Origin: Clostridiales bacterium
Lineage (GTDB): Bacteria > Bacillota > Clostridia > Christensenellales > JAISNN01
Reading direction: 5' to 3'
DNA length: 7,989 nt
NCBI GenBank assembly: GCA_031289865.1
Contig: JAITOQ010000241.1
Location: 1 to 7,989 of the forward strand
Shown here: in pieces, positions 1-5,900 of the stretch
How the letters are laid out: every line of letters starts with the position of its first letter
Numbering within the stretch: the first letter of the stretch is position 1
Position numbers and translations under genes: made by a program
The notes under the pieces: generated by a model
Databases searched by the model: none
What the model was told of the DNA's origin: nothing
What the model saw: only the letters and a program-made list of their open reading frames with translations

Positions 1-861
1 GTATACGAGGAAAATCGTCTGCGCGGCGGGAGAAAGACGCGGATTGAAGAATGTGCCGAGTTGATAAAATTCGTTGAAGAAAAGGTGCTTTCCGAAGAGA
101 AATGGTCTATAGATTCGGCAATAGGATTTGCAAAAGAAAAGGAACTTTTCACTGAATTTGTCACGACAAAGACTTTCTACAATTGGGTAGACCGAGGACT
201 AACGAAGCTAAAAAACATGGATTTATTGCTAAAAGTCAGAAGAAAAGCGCGAAAAGAGCAACCGAAACGCAGAAGAGTTTTGGGACGGAGCATAGACGAA
301 CGACCGAAAGAGGTTGAAACACGCGAAGAATTCGGACATTGGGAAGGCGACGGGATCGTCGGGAAAGAACAAAAAGGACACTTGATCACCTTAGTGGAAC
401 GCCTAACCGGAATCGGCTTGCTATTTAACGTCGGAGATAAACAAGACGGTAGAATCGTAGAGGTGCTGAAGTATCTAAAGGAAGAAATGGGAGAAGTTTT
501 TGCCGAAATATTTAAAAGTATAACTTTTGATAACGGGAGCGAATTCGCCCGTTCCGACATAATGGAGAACGAAATAAAAACGCAAGTATACTACGCTCAT
601 CCGTACAGCAGTTGGGAACGCGGAACAAACGAAAACTGGAACGGCATGGTTCGCCGATATATCCCCAAAGGCTCGAGCTTTGAAAAACTCACCGACAAAG
701 ATATGAGCAAAATCTCTAACTGTATAAATACTCTTCCTCGAAAAAGATTCGGGTATCATACCCCTCTCGACTTGTGGAAAGAGAAAATATCTGCTATAAT
801 AAATAACAGTAACATTATGTTAGAAGAACATCAAAGTGCGCTATCTTTTTTTACCCCTTAG
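1..861 (+). CDS. IS30-family transposase, 5'-truncated by window edge
   Basis: This is a DDE transposase of the IS30 family, which cuts and joins the ends of its own insertion sequence. The frame is open from base 1, so the start lies outside the window; 286 residues are visible of a family usually a little over 300. The remains of the N-terminal helix-turn-helix region lie around bases 100-240 (TKTFYNWVDRG). The catalytic core follows: HWEGDGIVG with the first Asp at 349-351, TFDNGSEF with the second Asp at 529-531, and SSWERGTNEN with the Glu at 631-633. The last two are separated by 33 residues, as in the DD(33)E pattern of this family. RKRFGYHTPLDLW near the end is the usual IS30 C-terminal motif. 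The frame is intact to the TAG stop, so the visible part shows no sign of decay. An in-frame TTG at 61 exists but is not a credible start, because homology-like sequence continues upstream of it. Confidence 0.93.
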   Translation, partial: VYEENRLRGGRKTRIEECAELIKFVEEKVLSEEKWSIDSAIGFAKEKELFTEFVTTKTFYNWVDRGLTKLKNMDLLLKVRRKARKEQPKRRRVLGRSIDERPKEVETREEFGHWEGDGIVGKEQKGHLITLVERLTGIGLLFNVGDKQDGRIVEVLKYLKEEMGEVFAEIFKSITFDNGSEFARSDIMENEIKTQVYYAHPYSSWERGTNENWNGMVRRYIPKGSSFEKLTDKDMSKISNCINTLPRKRFGYHTPLDLWKEKISAIINNSNIMLEEHQSALSFFTP

Positions 862-890
862 GCGGGGCAGTTGAATTTTCAATCCGCCGC
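1..890 (+). mobile_element. IS30-family insertion sequence, right part
   Basis: The element consists of the transposase gene plus its right flank. Just after the stop, 861-888 can fold: GGCGG (861-865) pairs with CCGCC (884-888), and TTGAA (871-875) with TTCAA (878-882). This is probably the right terminal inverted repeat or lies within it. The left end is outside the window, so neither the matching inverted repeat nor a target-site duplication can be checked, and the boundary at about 890 is an estimate. An AT-rich palindrome (ATTTATTT at 894-901, AAATAAAT at 904-911) sits directly beyond. The element lies upstream of ruvX, where other Firmicutes often carry the small yrzL/ireB gene. Confidence 0.7.
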
Positions 891-923
891 GACATTTATT
901 TCAAAATAAATAGTGCTAAGGGC

Positions 924-952
924 TTGCAAAAAATAACAAAATGTAGTATACT
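924..952 (+). promoter_or_regulatory. Sigma-A-type promoter for ruvX
   Basis: A -35 box TTGCAA (924-929) and a -10 box TATACT (947-952) are separated by 17 bp. Transcription would start near 959, giving a 5' leader of about 35 nt before the ruvX start. The promoter lies just outside the estimated right end of the IS30 element, so it is probably native and not brought in by the element. Confidence 0.65.
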
Positions 953-993
953 AAAGCAAGTTGTTTTTTAAATAGAATCACAAAGAAGGATTT

Positions 994-1413
994 ATGGCGA
1001 GAAAAATCGGTTTAGACCTCGGCGACGTCCGAATCGGCGTAGCGGTGAGTGATCCGACGGGCTTGATCGCGAGTCCGCGTGAGACCTACAAGCGGCAAAC
1101 CCCCGAAAAAGACGCGGCGTTTTTTCAGAAAATCGTTACGGAGGAGAGCGCGGACGAGATCGTTCTCGGACTGCCCGTCAACATGGACGGGACTGAGGGC
1201 GAACGCGCACATCTTGCGAGGGAATACGGCGAAATGTTAAAAAACTCTATTTCGTCGGTTAGAGTCGGTTTTTTGGACGAACGGCTCACGACGGTACAAG
1301 CGGAGCGCGCCTTGATTTCCGCGGATATGCGGCGTGACAAGCGCAAAGAGGTGATCGATAAGGTCGCAGCCGCGCTGATATTACAGACCTATCTCGACAA
1401 GCTAAAAAGGTGA
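994..1413 (+). CDS. ruvX: RuvX/YqgF-family Holliday-junction resolvase-like / pre-16S rRNA nuclease
   Basis: A cytoplasmic RNase-H-fold nuclease of the YqgF/RuvX family (YrrK in Bacillus subtilis), linked in other bacteria to maturation of the 16S rRNA 5' end and proposed as a Holliday-junction resolvase. The length, 139 residues, is normal. Family motifs are in order: GLDLGDVRIGVAVSD at residues 6-20 with the first catalytic Asp at 8, IVLGLPVNMDG at 56-66, LDERLTT at 94-100 with the acidic pair 95-96, and IDKVAAALILQTYL at 121-134 with the last Asp at 122. The start ATG follows an AGAAGGA ribosome site (984-990) with only 3 nt between them, which is short. No other start fits, because the conserved GLDLG lies right at the N-terminus. 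The DUF1292 gene follows after 91 bp, the expected Firmicutes order. Family assignment is firm; the exact substrate is inferred from the family. Confidence 0.95.
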   Translation: MARKIGLDLGDVRIGVAVSDPTGLIASPRETYKRQTPEKDAAFFQKIVTEESADEIVLGLPVNMDGTEGERAHLAREYGEMLKNSISSVRVGFLDERLTTVQAERALISADMRRDKRKEVIDKVAAALILQTYLDKLKR

Positions 1414-1432
1414 TGCGGCGTATGCCGATCAC
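1410..1432 (+). other. Small hairpin over the ruvX stop codon
   Basis: GTGAT (1410-1414) pairs with ATCAC (1428-1432), and CGGC (1416-1419) with GCCG (1424-1427). The result is a 9-bp stem with one bulged G and a 4-nt loop, spanning the TGA stop at 1411-1413. It is followed by an A-rich, not U-rich, stretch, so it is not a classical terminator. It could protect the ruvX 3' end or modulate read-through to the next gene. The rest of the gap to 1504 is A-rich and shows no clear promoter. Confidence 0.3.
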
Positions 1433-1504
1433 ATAAAAATTTAAAAAAGACAGATAATAAAAAACAGATAAACAAAATAAATAATATAAAATGGAGTAAA
1501 AAAA

Positions 1505-1897
1505 ATGAAAAAAGACGAAAAAAAAGATTTGGACATTGAAACCGCCGACGATTTAGACGGAATAGACATCGTCACCCTTTACGACGAGGATCTAAAAAAA
1601 GAAGTTGACTTCGAGCAAGTTGCGGCGATTAACTACAAAGAAAAGCTCTATGTATTTTTGACCCCCGTCGAGCCTAACGACGATATCGGCGAGGGCGAAG
1701 TGATCATCATGGAAGTCGCCGACGATACGGAAGGAGAGGAAACCCTCTTGCCGATCACCGACGAAACTCTTTTAAACGAGATTTTCGAGGAGTTCCAAAA
1801 GGAGCTTGCCGATTACGATGAGGAATGCGATTGCGAGGACTGTCACGCTCACAAAGAGCATGATTGCGGTTGCGGTTGCGACGAGTGCAAGGAATAA
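1505..1897 (+). CDS. yrzB: DUF1292 (UPF0473/YrzB-like) protein with Cys/His-rich tail
   Basis: A small, very acidic cytoplasmic protein of the DUF1292 family (YrzB in B. subtilis), whose molecular function is unknown. The domain covers roughly residues 20-100: DIVTLYDEDLKKEVDFEQVA, then INYKEKLYVFLTPVE, then EGEVIIMEV, ending in NEIFEEFQKEL. Gene order supports the call, since yrzB-type genes normally follow yrrK/ruvX. The length, 130 residues, exceeds the usual 90-100 because of an appended tail. In residues 108-128 there are seven Cys (108, 110, 113, 121, 123, 125, 128) and three His (114, 116, 119), including DCGCGCDEC. This suggests binding of a metal such as zinc, which is an inference. 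The start ATG has a TGGAG ribosome site at 1492-1496, 8 nt away. The gene is probably cotranscribed with ruvX, although the 91-bp A-rich gap leaves room for a weak promoter. Confidence 0.88.
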   Translation: MKKDEKKDLDIETADDLDGIDIVTLYDEDLKKEVDFEQVAAINYKEKLYVFLTPVEPNDDIGEGEVIIMEVADDTEGEETLLPITDETLLNEIFEEFQKELADYDEECDCEDCHAHKEHDCGCGCDECKE

Positions 1898-1910
1898 AAC
1901 GCAAGCACAC

Positions 1911-1959
1911 TCATTCTGAAAAAACTGTGTCATTCTGAGCTTATGAAGAATCTCAAACG
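1911..1959 (+). repeat. Degenerate copy of the CATTCTGAG...GAAGAATCT intergenic repeat
   Basis: Bases 1929-1959 read GTCATTCTGAGC, TTAT, GAAGAATCT, C, AAACG. This matches the left arm of the perfect inverted repeat at 7805-7836 except for the 4-5 nt centre and one later base. A shorter piece, TCATTCTGA, also occurs just upstream at 1911-1919. The element lies between the DUF1292 stop and the next promoter and covers no gene. I see no terminator with a clear U-tract in this gap. Confidence 0.6.
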
Positions 1960-2015
1960 TTAAACCGTAACAACCGCTAAACATAAAAAGTCGTTTTTAT
2001 TTTGAAAATAGGGTA

Positions 2016-2044
2016 TTGACAACGCTTGAGCTTTGTGGTATAAT
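2016..2044 (+). promoter_or_regulatory. Perfect-consensus extended -10 sigma-A promoter
   Basis: The -35 box TTGACA (2016-2021) and the -10 box TATAAT (2039-2044) are both exact consensus, with a 17-bp spacer and an extended -10 TGG at 2036-2038. Transcription would start near 2051, leaving a leader of about 24 nt that contains the ribosome binding site. No operator-like palindrome is evident around it, so expression may be strong and constitutive (inference). Confidence 0.9.
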
Positions 2045-2061
2045 GATACGGAAGTGTTAAA

Positions 2062-2068
2062 CGGAGGT
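2062..2068 (+). promoter_or_regulatory. Ribosome binding site fixing the start of the 2075 gene
   Basis: CGGAGGT at 2062-2068 lies 6 nt before the ATG at 2075. The longest open frame reaches back to a TTG at 2033, but that codon lies inside the promoter, upstream of any transcript. The ATG at 2075 is therefore the real start. Confidence 0.88.
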
Positions 2069-2074
2069 ATAGGT

Positions 2075-2878
2075 ATGTCTGTCAGCTTTTGGAAAAAAGA
2101 TTTTTTAGACGACGAGTGGGCGGAGGGTGAGAGCTATCCCGCCGCGCTACTAAAGGATATCGTACAGATAGTCCGATTAAAGGATACCGTCATACTTCCG
2201 ACAGAGGAAGACGAGGACGAGTCTTTTGACGAGCTTGAAATTCCCGCGGGCTACGAGTACCGCGAAGGGTGGGTCTATATCGGCGAAAGCAAGGAGATTG
2301 TTCGCGACGATTATTATTATGATTTGCCTCAAGGATTAAAAGCCGAATTTAAAGACCTCTTTATAGACAGAAATCAAGTTCTCGTTTCGCGTTGTCCGGC
2401 ATACATTATCGACGGCGACAACACGATTTTCTTTCAATTGGTATTCACCTACATAACGAGATATCGCAAAATCATTTCGATCGAGCTTTTAGAAGATCTC
2501 TACACCTATCTCTTCTATCGTTTCATCGAAAATCCAAAAATCATTTCGCGCTTAAACGACAAGTTGATACGCATCTACTTTGCGCGCCGCGACGAGGGCG
2601 ACAATTTTTGGAAATGCGAGGAGAAGTGTCGTGAGGACGTCGCGTTTAATCTCGAATACATTCCCGACTATCCAAAGAATCTCAATTCGTACAAGAGATT
2701 GGTCATCATTTTAGAGGCAAAAGGCGAGTTGACCCACGCGCAAGCGTTTTGCGAACGCGCAATCGACCTCGGACTTACGGACAAGACCAAAGCCGATTAT
2801 CAAGGCAGATTAGAAAAAATAGAAAAGAAAATCAAAAGACTTGCCAAAAAAGCCGCGAGAGAAGCGAAGGACGCATAA
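2075..2878 (+). CDS. Hypothetical protein, 267 aa, with C-terminal TPR-like helices
   Basis: I do not recognise this protein. It has no signal peptide and no clear membrane segment, so it is probably cytoplasmic. Residues 1-100 are rich in Asp/Glu and aromatics (EEDEDESFDELE at about 44-55, DDYYYD at 78-83). Residues 115-170 look mainly helical and hydrophobic (FFQLVFTYITRY, LLEDLYTYLFYRF). Residues 199-235 resemble a tetratricopeptide-type helix pair: SYKRLVIILEAKGEL, then AQAFCERAIDLGL. The end (about 244-265) is a charged, Lys/Arg-rich helix that may form a coiled coil or bind nucleic acid (inference). Three Cys (107, 181, 185) lie ahead of the TPR-like part. The gene is monocistronic: it has its own ideal promoter, a strong ribosome site and a terminator 17 bp after the stop. 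Codon use resembles its neighbours, so there is no sign of recent transfer. Confidence 0.8.
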   Translation: MSVSFWKKDFLDDEWAEGESYPAALLKDIVQIVRLKDTVILPTEEDEDESFDELEIPAGYEYREGWVYIGESKEIVRDDYYYDLPQGLKAEFKDLFIDRNQVLVSRCPAYIIDGDNTIFFQLVFTYITRYRKIISIELLEDLYTYLFYRFIENPKIISRLNDKLIRIYFARRDEGDNFWKCEEKCREDVAFNLEYIPDYPKNLNSYKRLVIILEAKGELTHAQAFCERAIDLGLTDKTKADYQGRLEKIEKKIKRLAKKAAREAKDA

Positions 2879-2895
2879 TTTATAAAATAACGATA

Positions 2896-2954
2896 AAAAA
2901 GACGGCGAAGTATTCTACAAAACAAGGTTTTATAGAATACTTCGCCGTCTTTTT
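2896..2954 (+). terminator. Strong hairpin terminator after the hypothetical gene
   Basis: A perfect 22-bp inverted repeat: left arm 2896-2917, right arm 2933-2954, loop 2918-2932. Five A residues precede the GACGGCGAAG part and T residues follow it, so it can act as an intrinsic terminator on both strands. Inside the loop AAAAC (2919-2923) and GTTTT (2927-2931) can also pair. The inner part of the stem (GCGAAGTATTCTA) recurs in the palindrome at 5821-5845, so the terminator also belongs to a dispersed repeat family. Confidence 0.88.
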
Positions 2955-2981
2955 AAGTAATAAGTAATAAGTAATAAGTGA
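2954..2981 (+). repeat. Tandem heptamer TAAGTAA, about 3.7 copies
   Basis: Three exact TAAGTAA units (2954-2974) are followed by a variant TAAGTGA (2975-2981). They lie between two convergent terminators and outside any gene. A further fragment of the dispersed motif, CTTATAGAATA, follows at 2986-2996. The array may be a slippage product; no function is evident. Confidence 0.85.
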
Positions 2982-3031
2982 GGTTCTTATAGAATACGAA
3001 ATGCATTAAATAAATAAAGGCGTTAAAGTTT

Positions 3032-3079
3032 TTAAAAAGAGTGCAGAGAAAAAATTTGTTCACCAATTTTGTCTCTGCA
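3032..3079 (-). terminator. Intrinsic terminator of the argG-argH-serS unit
   Basis: On the minus strand, 20 bp past the serS stop, TGCAGAGA (complement of 3072-3079) pairs with TCTCTGCA (complement of 3042-3049). After one mismatch, an inner 6-bp AT stem forms (3051-3056 with 3065-3070), closing an 8-nt loop. It is followed in the direction of transcription by CTCTTTTT, a U-tract. It faces the terminator of the plus-strand gene, so the two convergent units are insulated from each other. Confidence 0.78.
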
Positions 3080-3098
3080 TTATTCTTATCAAAAAGAA

Positions 3099-4361
3099 CT
3101 ACTTTATTATATCCACTCCGATATACTTCCTCAACACCTTCGGTACGGTGACACTGCCGTCCGCGTTTTGGTAATTTTCGAGGATTGCGGCGGTAGTTCT
3201 GCCGACCGCAAGTCCGCTGCCGTTGAGGGTGTGGACGTATGCGGTTTTTCCGTTTTCCGTGCGGTACTTGATATTGGCGCGGCGCGCTTGAAAGTCGACG
3301 AAGTTACTGCACGAGCTGATTTCTACATACCGCTCATAGCTTGGCATCCAAACCTCTATGTCGTAGGTCATGCAAGACGAAAAGCCCGTGTCACCGGAGC
3401 AGAGGAGGACGACGCGATATGGGATTTCAAGAAGCTTCAGTATCCGTTCGGCGTCGTTTGTCAAGGCTTCGAGTTCGTCAAAGCTCTTATCGGGGTGTGC
3501 AAATTTTACCAACTCGACCTTATTAAACTGATGCTGACGAATGAGTCCGCGGGTGTCGCGTCCCGCACTGCCCGCTTCGGCTCTAAAGCAAGCGGTGTAC
3601 GAGCAATACTTGATAGGCAGATTGCTTTGATTTAAAATCTCGTTTCGGTGCAGGTTGGTGACGGGCACTTCGGCGGTCGGTATTAGGTAGTAGTTCGTTC
3701 CCTCGATATGAAACATATCCTCTTCAAACTTCGGGAGCTGACCCGTCCCGTACATGCTGTCGCGGTTGACCATGTACGGCGGGAAAATTTCGGTATAGCC
3801 GTTTTCGGCATGGGTGTCGAGCATAAAGTTGTAGATAGCGCGTTCGAGCTTTGCGCCCAAACTCTTGTAGACCGTGAATCTCGCGCCGGAAATTTTTGCG
3901 GCACGCGGCCAATCGAGGATATCGAGAGCTTCGCCGATTTCCCAATGCGCCTTCGGTGTAAAATCAAATTTTGTAGGAGTCAGATGCTTGCGGACTTCCT
4001 TGTTGTCCTTGTCGTCGCGCCCGAAAGGAACGCACGGAGCGGGGAGGTTCGGAATAGCGTACATCAATTCTTCAAGTTTGCTTTGGACGGTTGTGAGCGA
4101 CGCATCCAACTCCTTGATAGAATCGCCGATTTTTTTCATCTCCTCGATGAGCGCGGCGGCGTCGATTTTTTGCCGTTTGAGCTGCGCTATCTCGTCGGAT
4201 GCGGCATTCTTTTTTGCCTTTAGGGCTTCGGTTTCTCTGATGAGGCTTTTGCGTTCCTCGTTGAGGGCGGCAATCTCCTCGATCGGATATTTTCCGCTTC
4301 GCTTTGAGAGCGCGTCGCGGACAAGTTCGATATTTTCGGTTACAAATTTAAGATCCAACAT
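3099..4361 (-). CDS. serS: Seryl-tRNA synthetase
   Basis: A cytoplasmic class II aminoacyl-tRNA synthetase that attaches serine to tRNA-Ser using ATP. The length, 420 residues, is normal for the family. Residues 1-100 form the long antiparallel coiled-coil arm that grips the tRNA variable arm (Lys/Glu-rich, about 30-100). The catalytic domain shows the serine-binding TAE at 229-231, motif 2 from FRAEAGSAGRDTRG (259-272) to RQHQF (275-279), and motif 3 GSGLAVGRTTAAILEN at 381-396. GDTGFSSCMTYDIEVW at 323-338 is also typical. The start MLDLKF is the standard SerS N-terminus. Its ribosome site AAGGAG (complement of 4374-4379) lies 12 nt upstream, just before the argH stop. Only 18 bp separate argH and serS, so the two are almost certainly cotranscribed and perhaps translationally linked. 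I see no T-box or other serine-responsive leader next to it. Confidence 0.97.
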   Translation of the reverse strand: MLDLKFVTENIELVRDALSKRSGKYPIEEIAALNEERKSLIRETEALKAKKNAASDEIAQLKRQKIDAAALIEEMKKIGDSIKELDASLTTVQSKLEELMYAIPNLPAPCVPFGRDDKDNKEVRKHLTPTKFDFTPKAHWEIGEALDILDWPRAAKISGARFTVYKSLGAKLERAIYNFMLDTHAENGYTEIFPPYMVNRDSMYGTGQLPKFEEDMFHIEGTNYYLIPTAEVPVTNLHRNEILNQSNLPIKYCSYTACFRAEAGSAGRDTRGLIRQHQFNKVELVKFAHPDKSFDELEALTNDAERILKLLEIPYRVVLLCSGDTGFSSCMTYDIEVWMPSYERYVEISSCSNFVDFQARRANIKYRTENGKTAYVHTLNGSGLAVGRTTAAILENYQNADGSVTVPKVLRKYIGVDIIK

Positions 4362-4379
4362 GATACGGTTATTCTCCTT

Positions 4380-5804
4380 TTAACAATTTAACAAGCGTTT
4401 TTTTAAATCCTTTATTGACTTTTTTACAGCCGCCTTTGACGGACCTCCGTCGGTTAGGCGTGCGTTGACGATATTTTTGATATCGATTTTTGAATAGATA
4501 TCCTTATCAAACAGACCGCCGCTCTTTAAGCTTTCAAATTCGATCTTTTTGGCTTCGCTTTTGCCGTGATAAGCGTTGAATTCGTCGAGAGTTAAGCGGT
4601 CAAGCGGTATTTTTTTACTTGACGCATATGCGACGAGCGCGCCGACGATTTCGTATGCGGTACGGAAGGGGATAGCGCGGTTTGCGACGAGATAGTCCGC
4701 CGCGTCGGTCGCGTTTAGATAGCCGCTTCCGCAAGCCTCTATGAGGCGCGCTTTGTGAAATGTGACCGTCGTAATCATGCCCGTAAAGACCTTTAAGACG
4801 GAAAAAAGCGTGTCCTCCGCGTCAAAAAATATCTCCTTGTCCTCTTGCATATCCTTGTTGTAGGCGAGTGGCAGACCTTTTATGAGGGTAAGGATAGCGG
4901 TCAAACCGCCGAATACACGTCCCGTCTTTCCGCGGACAAGCTCCGCAATGTCGGGATTGCGCTTTTGCGGCATGATACTCGAACCCGTCGAGTATGCCTC
5001 GTCCACGGATAGATAGCCGTAATCGGAGGAGGAAAACAAAATGATTTCCTCCGAAAAACGCGAAAGGTGAAGCATGGTATTCGACGCGGAATAGAGATAC
5101 TCCGAAACGAAATCCCTATCCGAAACCCCGTCTAAGGAATTGTTTGAAACGCGGTCAAAGCCAAGCAGCTCCGCAACGTATTTGCGGTCTATCGGATATG
5201 TCGTCCCCGCGAGCGCGCCGCTACCGAGAGGGAGGACATTCAAGCGTTTTTTACAATCGCGAAAGCGTGTCAAATCGCGGTAAAACATCTCCGCGTACGC
5301 CATGAGATAGTGCGCCGCCGTGATAGGCTGCGCCTTTTGGAGGTGGGTAAATCCGGGCATATAGGTGTCGAAATTTTCTTCGGCAAGGTCGGTGAGCGCG
5401 TCGATTAAAGCGTAGAGTAGGTCGGAAACGCTCTCGCAAGAATTTCTGACATACAGCTTAAAGTCCGTCGCGACGTGATCGTTTCGGCTTCGCGCCGTGT
5501 GCAACCGTTTCGCCGCATCGCCTATTCGGCGGGTCAATTCGACCTCGACAAACATGTGAATATCCTCCGCGTTTTCCACGGCAAGAATCCCGTTTTCGAT
5601 ATCGGATTTGATTGAATTTAGACTTGCGGCGATCCGTTCCGCGTCGGCTTCGGGGATAATCCCGCATTTGCCGAGCATTTTCGCGTGCGCAATGCTCGCC
5701 TCTATATCCTCGCGGTAGAGCCGCTTGTCGACCGAAAGCGAGGAATTAAATTCCTCCGCAAGCGTGTCGATCCCTTTTTCAAAATGTCCCGTGCGGTAAC
5801 TCAT
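4380..5804 (-). CDS. argH: Argininosuccinate lyase
   Basis: The last enzyme of arginine synthesis: it splits argininosuccinate into arginine and fumarate. It is a cytoplasmic homotetramer of the fumarase/aspartase superfamily. At 474 residues it is slightly longer than most. Signatures present are LHTARSRND at 101-109, PGFTHLQKAQPITAAHY at 150-166 with the catalytic-base His at 165, and the superfamily motif GSSIMPQKRNPD at 274-285 with the catalytic Ser. The N-terminus is odd: the nearly universal KLWGGRF reads SYRTGHF here (residues 2-8), losing the Trp, one Gly and the Arg, although the following EKG, EEFN, DKRLY and IAHAKML are normal. The ATG has only a weak ribosome site (GTGAT, 3 nt upstream on the minus strand). 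The gene is separated from argG by 96 bp containing a palindromic repeat, and is 18 bp before serS. Confidence 0.96.
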   Translation of the reverse strand: MSYRTGHFEKGIDTLAEEFNSSLSVDKRLYREDIEASIAHAKMLGKCGIIPEADAERIAASLNSIKSDIENGILAVENAEDIHMFVEVELTRRIGDAAKRLHTARSRNDHVATDFKLYVRNSCESVSDLLYALIDALTDLAEENFDTYMPGFTHLQKAQPITAAHYLMAYAEMFYRDLTRFRDCKKRLNVLPLGSGALAGTTYPIDRKYVAELLGFDRVSNNSLDGVSDRDFVSEYLYSASNTMLHLSRFSEEIILFSSSDYGYLSVDEAYSTGSSIMPQKRNPDIAELVRGKTGRVFGGLTAILTLIKGLPLAYNKDMQEDKEIFFDAEDTLFSVLKVFTGMITTVTFHKARLIEACGSGYLNATDAADYLVANRAIPFRTAYEIVGALVAYASSKKIPLDRLTLDEFNAYHGKSEAKKIEFESLKSGGLFDKDIYSKIDIKNIVNARLTDGGPSKAAVKKSIKDLKKRLLNC

Positions 5805-5813
5805 TTTATCACG

Positions 5814-5892
5814 TTTTACAGAATACTTCGCGGCGCGAAGTATTCTCGTTTTCCTTATTTTGTAGAATAGTAGCCGTTGTTTTTGTAGAATA
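5814..5892. repeat. Palindrome and repeated TTTTGTAGAATA motifs between argG and argH
   Basis: GAATACTTCGC (5821-5831) and GCGAAGTATTC (5835-5845) form a perfect 11-bp hairpin with a 3-nt loop. The motif TTTTGTAGAATA occurs exactly at 5858-5869 and 5881-5892, and as TTTTACAGAATA at 5814-5825, where it leads into the hairpin. The same motif occurs at 2911-2922 (reverse), 2928-2939 and, shortened, 2986-2996. The hairpin lacks a U-tract on the minus strand, so it is more likely a processing or stability element, or just a dispersed repeat, than a terminator. It could lower argH and serS expression relative to argG (inference). Confidence 0.8.
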
Positions 5893-5900
5893 TCAGACGA

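Noticed and set aside
2033..2074. Upstream TTG extension of the hypothetical protein by 14 residues
   Set aside because: It overlaps the -10 box at 2039-2044 and lies upstream of the predicted transcription start; the ATG at 2075 has an excellent ribosome site.
3069..3635. 188-codon open frame on the plus strand
   Set aside because: It is antisense to the conserved C-terminal half of serS and shows no recognisable motif; long shadow frames are expected opposite GC-rich codons.
4362..4380. T-box or other riboswitch leader for serS
   Set aside because: Only 18 bp separate argH and serS, leaving no room for such a leader.
3708..4383. Two overlapping plus-strand frames of about 170 codons
   Set aside because: They are antisense to the serS N-terminal half, without credible ribosome sites or family resemblance.
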